Assembly (NCBI RefSeq): GCF_037975245.1
Contig: NC_092578.1
Location: 994,001 to 1,058,000, forward strand
Direction: 5' to 3'
DNA from: Apostichopus japonicus
Lineage: Eukaryota > Echinodermata > Holothuroidea > Aspidochirotida > Stichopodidae
Length of the DNA stretch: 64,000 nt
Part shown: positions 61,523-64,000 of the stretch, one piece after another
Numbering within the stretch: the stretch's first letter is position 1
Layout: every line of letters begins with the position of its first letter
Notes under the pieces: generated by a model
What the model was told of the DNA's origin: nothing
The model's database searches: none
Seen by the model: the letters and a program-made list of their open reading frames with translations, nothing else
Program-made: the position numbers and the translations under genes

Positions 61523-62270
61523 AAGGTACAACGTGGCACATTTGTTAAGAGAGGAGGGGGGGGCCAAGCAGCCACCTGGCTTGACACGTGTAAGCTCAAC
61601 ATTTACGGCAACGAGCTATCGACTACGTGAGCGATCCTATGGAATAAGCCTTTCTTCCTTTTTCTTTGGTGAATTACCAAGACAAACGCGTTAGTAAGTT
61701 GAAAAAGGGGTAGGATACAACCCCAGCAAGTTACAAGCGCTAACACGCTCCGAACATACAGCATGCGCTTCATGAACAATGTTCGATGTTCCGACATCTT
61801 AAGCAGAGTTGCATTTCGTAGCACCTGATGGCCTAGTCTTGACTAGCCTAGGCGCTAGGTGGTTTCAATAGGAAGCTGGAAACCTTTACTGCACTAGAAA
61901 TGGACACATCTCGACAGGAAGAGATTTGAGAAGTAACGGGTACGTTATCATAACATTCAATACGTGTTTATTACGTTAAATGTGGTGTTGATAAAACGTT
62001 GACATAAGATGTCGATGAGATATTACGTTATACTAATGTTATATTAATGTCTTAACGGAAATTGTTTTGAAATAATAGCCCCTAAAGGGTTTCGGTAACA
62101 TATTTCTTACACCTCTAATAACGCTATCAAGCAAAAGACTAAACAATTAGTAACCTTTGTGTTTGCTGAGTAACTCCCTGGACTCCGTTAAACAGCCAGG
62201 ATTTATGAGGTGGAATTTCTACAAACCCACCCTACACAGCCCCTGTTGGGAGTTTGTTCCTGGTGAGTAG
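61261..62270. other. No gene recognised; long A-tract
   Basis: Contains a tract of about 35 A with rare G at 61490-61523, preceded by three variants of CTTGGCAAACTGCCAG (near 61400, 61436 and 61473). The rest, to 62270, is unassigned; it may include decayed transposon sequence, but no domain is seen. Confidence 0.4.
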
Positions 62271-62524
62271 GGCTGTAGCTTAGTTAGCTCAGTGGTTAAA
62301 CCCGGTGCCTTCCAATCAAAAGGTCCCCGGTTCAAGTCACCCCAAGATTAATGTATGTTGTCCAGTTACAGAGCTGTTGACAATTCATAGTCATGGACAT
62401 TAAAATATGAATGTACGAGACTGACTTTGGTCAGCTTGCGGCTTTGATAAGCCAATGAGGCTTCTTCACAAGTTCCTACTTGCAGGATGATCTAAATTAC
62501 ATACACAAATACATACATATACTG
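62271..62524 (+). mobile_element. tRNA-derived SINE, first family
   Basis: The head resembles a tRNA: A-box TAGCTCAGTGG at 62285-62295 and B-box GGTTCAAGTCA at 62329-62339, the right distance for an internal pol III promoter. A unique body and a tail of ACATACA repeats follow, to about 62524. It does not fold as a functional tRNA over its whole length, so a SINE fits better than a tRNA gene. Confidence 0.75.
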
Positions 62525-62604
62525 TAGTTGTAAAAGCCACGTAGCAGCTGTAGCATTGATTAAGACTCTGATGAAGCAAACTATCCATTCAGTACTCAAT
62601 TTTT

Positions 62605-62860
62605 GGAGAGCACTGTGGTCAAGCGGTGTAGGCAGTGTACTGGTGATGTAAGGCTTGCAGGTTTTAGTCCTGGCCAGATCATTCTGTTGTTTCCTTGGGC
62701 AAGGCACTTTATCTCCATTGCGTCTTCCCATCCAGGAGGGATTTCTCTCTGTTTAACAGGTTATTGTTGACCAGGGTAATATTGCTAGCGCCTCTGGCTT
62801 CGTTATCGATAGATAGGCCGGCGCAGTTCAACCCTCAATATTATTATTAATATTATTTTT
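62605..62860 (+). mobile_element. tRNA-derived SINE, second family, L2/MIR-like tail
   Basis: A-box TGGTCAAGCGG at 62616-62626 and B-box GGTTTTAGTCC at 62660-62670 mark a tRNA-like head different from the first SINE. At 62693-62711 CCTTGGGCAAGGCACTTTA resembles the conserved motif near the 3' part of MIR and L2 elements. The tail is an ATT repeat (62838-62860). Such tails suggest mobilisation by an L2-clade LINE. Confidence 0.8.
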
Positions 62861-62977
62861 CATGGAAAGAACCTCCATTAAACCTCCCTACAGGGTACAG
62901 CTTAGGTCTACATCATCAAGGCATTACTTTTCTTCAGAGGTTTTCTGATTGCAACTGGCTGATAACTAAAGGGGTCA

Positions 62978-63199
62978 TCAGCGGTACTGTGGTACTGCAA
63001 GCAGTGCTGCGAGTGCTGCTGTACTGCAGGCGCTAACAAGGTCATCATACAGGCCACTGTCCTTGACTTCTTTAGCAGCATATACAGAGAAACCACTTTC
63101 CTGCACCACAGTGGCGTCAGCAGGGCAAAGGATCGGCCCCAACACTCTATTTGCAAAGATAACCAGGTTTCATGTACTTCCGCCCCGCTCTCAGGACTC
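62978..63199 (+). mobile_element. Unclear fragment before the RNase H relic, DIRS-related
   Basis: The piece near 63090 (TEKPLSCTTVASAGQR in one frame) loosely resembles the tyrosine-recombinase segment near 63800, and continues without a break into the RNase H-like part. It may be a shuffled or rearranged copy of DIRS sequence. The match is short and could be chance. Confidence 0.3.
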
Positions 63200-63620
63200 C
63201 AGGGCAGAGAGATTGTGCCGTCTGGCATGGGAGACCCTCACCACAGCTGAAAGCCAGAAAGGAGAGTGTGAGGACCGATGCTCTGCCCAGGGGACAACTC
63301 GACCCCGACGAGTAAACCCTTCGCAAGGAACATGCGGTAGGTTTTTCCACATGTTCGGCATACCTCTGATAGACCTGCTTAAGACAAAGGGCAACAATGG
63401 GCTGCCCATCTTTTGTAACAGGCGGTCCCACCTGCAGCCTCCCACATAGCGCCAGGTCCCTGCCTTGAGACGGACCAGAGGTTTAAATTCTTCCCCCCCC
63501 TTTGGCATGATCAGCCAGATACTGAGGAAGATTCGCAGCTCCAAGGGTAAACTCATCCTAGTGGCTCCCTCCGGACCCCGGGTCCCAGGCCGCAGGTCCC
63601 ACACGCAAGCCCCAGACGGG
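63200..63620 (+). pseudogene. DIRS retroelement RNase H domain relic
   Basis: Two plus-strand frames carry strings typical of the RNase H C-terminal region of DIRS elements: a possible RAERLCRLAWETL, then MFGIPLIDLLKTKGNNGLPI with FCNR (the usual position of a DLFATRxN motif), then QILRKIRSSKGKLILVAPSG. A stop and frame change between them (around 63449) and loss of sequence after KLILVAP show that it is dead. No reverse-transcriptase motif was found upstream. Confidence 0.65.
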
Positions 63621-63699
63621 GACGTCTGGTTTTCCAGACGGCTCCACGCTGGGCATTAGCCCAGACATTGACCAGCTCACCAAAGGCATGGCTAATCGC

Positions 63700-64000
63700 C
63701 GTCCACGAGTCAGACAGTTAGCCCCCTCTGCGGGGCTCTCGGCAGTGCTGCATGCCCTGGCAGGGCCGCTGTACGAATCAACGGGGAACGCTTCCCTGGC
63801 TGCTCTTACAAAGAAACCACTCTTCGTCATTGCGGCAGCGTCAGCGTGAAGGAGTTACCTCCAAGCCCTAACAACCAAACAGAACCACATCAGATTCGAG
63901 GGCCATGGGGCGAGGACGGTTCCAGACCCGTCCCTATTGCCAAGAACCGGGCCTTGACTTTCTTGCCCGGGGACATTTTCTCTCAGGAAATCAAAACCCT
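63700..64000 (+). pseudogene. DIRS tyrosine recombinase N-terminal part, decayed, runs off the end
   Basis: Plus-strand translation gives AVLHALAGPLYES, SLAALTKKPLFVIAAASA, then an in-frame TGA, then SYLQALTTKQNHIRFEGHG, VPDPSLLPRTG, and after a frame change LTFLPGDIFSQEIKT. This is the pattern of the recombinase of DIRS elements around its first catalytic Arg. The stop lies beside the expected catalytic Arg, consistent with CGA to TGA decay. The window ends before the remaining motifs. Confidence 0.65.

Noticed and set aside
62271-62345. Functional tRNA gene
   Set aside because: A and B boxes are present but the acceptor and anticodon arms do not pair well by eye, and the sequence continues into a SINE body and tail.
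63063-63830. Minus-strand ORFs of 64-137 codons
   Set aside because: They lie opposite the plus-strand DIRS RNase H and recombinase frames, which carry the recognisable motifs.

Overview
This is animal nuclear DNA. It is AT-rich, with long non-coding stretches, GT-AG introns, tandem repeats, tRNA-derived SINEs and a decayed DIRS-type retroelement. An intact PTPRN/IA-2-type receptor gene, a single-exon LRR-Ig receptor and DIRS material together suggest a marine invertebrate deuterostome, perhaps an echinoderm. The taxon is an inference and was not checked.

Layout. 1-11186: intergenic, with small tandem duplications and a 250-bp TTAA-flanked MITE (2601-2850). 11187-13841 (minus): one 884-codon open exon for a single-pass LRR-Ig membrane protein; its stop codon lies directly after a good splice-donor sequence, so the true C-terminus may differ. 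14768-16742: tandem repeats, including five 261-bp units. 17233-28358 (minus): ten exons, all phase-compatible, encoding the transmembrane segment and complete pseudo-phosphatase domain of a PTPRN (IA-2/phogrin) orthologue. The signal peptide and lumenal exons could not be found. 28359-45700: about 17 kb with no recognisable gene, possibly upstream intron or intergenic DNA. 45701-46044 (minus): a possible gene start with a perfect RFX X-box, a CCAAT box, a non-coding first exon and a short ATG exon. 48490-50729: about 45 copies of a 50-bp satellite. 56461-57331: a mixed 18/21-bp minisatellite. 58620-64000: transposon-rich, with a hairpin element, a DIRS Gag-like relic, two different tRNA-derived SINEs, and decayed DIRS RNase H and tyrosine-recombinase fragments running off the window end.

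The most interesting signals are in the PTPRN-like gene. Its phosphatase P-loop reads HCNDGVGRTG, with the family's inactivating Asp but an otherwise classical loop, and its WPD-equivalent reads WTKDG. Four of its ten exons have degraded tandem copies of their own exon-intron junction in the adjacent intron. A 95-bp-arm palindrome sits in the last intron. The two recognised protein genes look neuronal or neurosecretory from known family roles, but nothing here shows that they work together.
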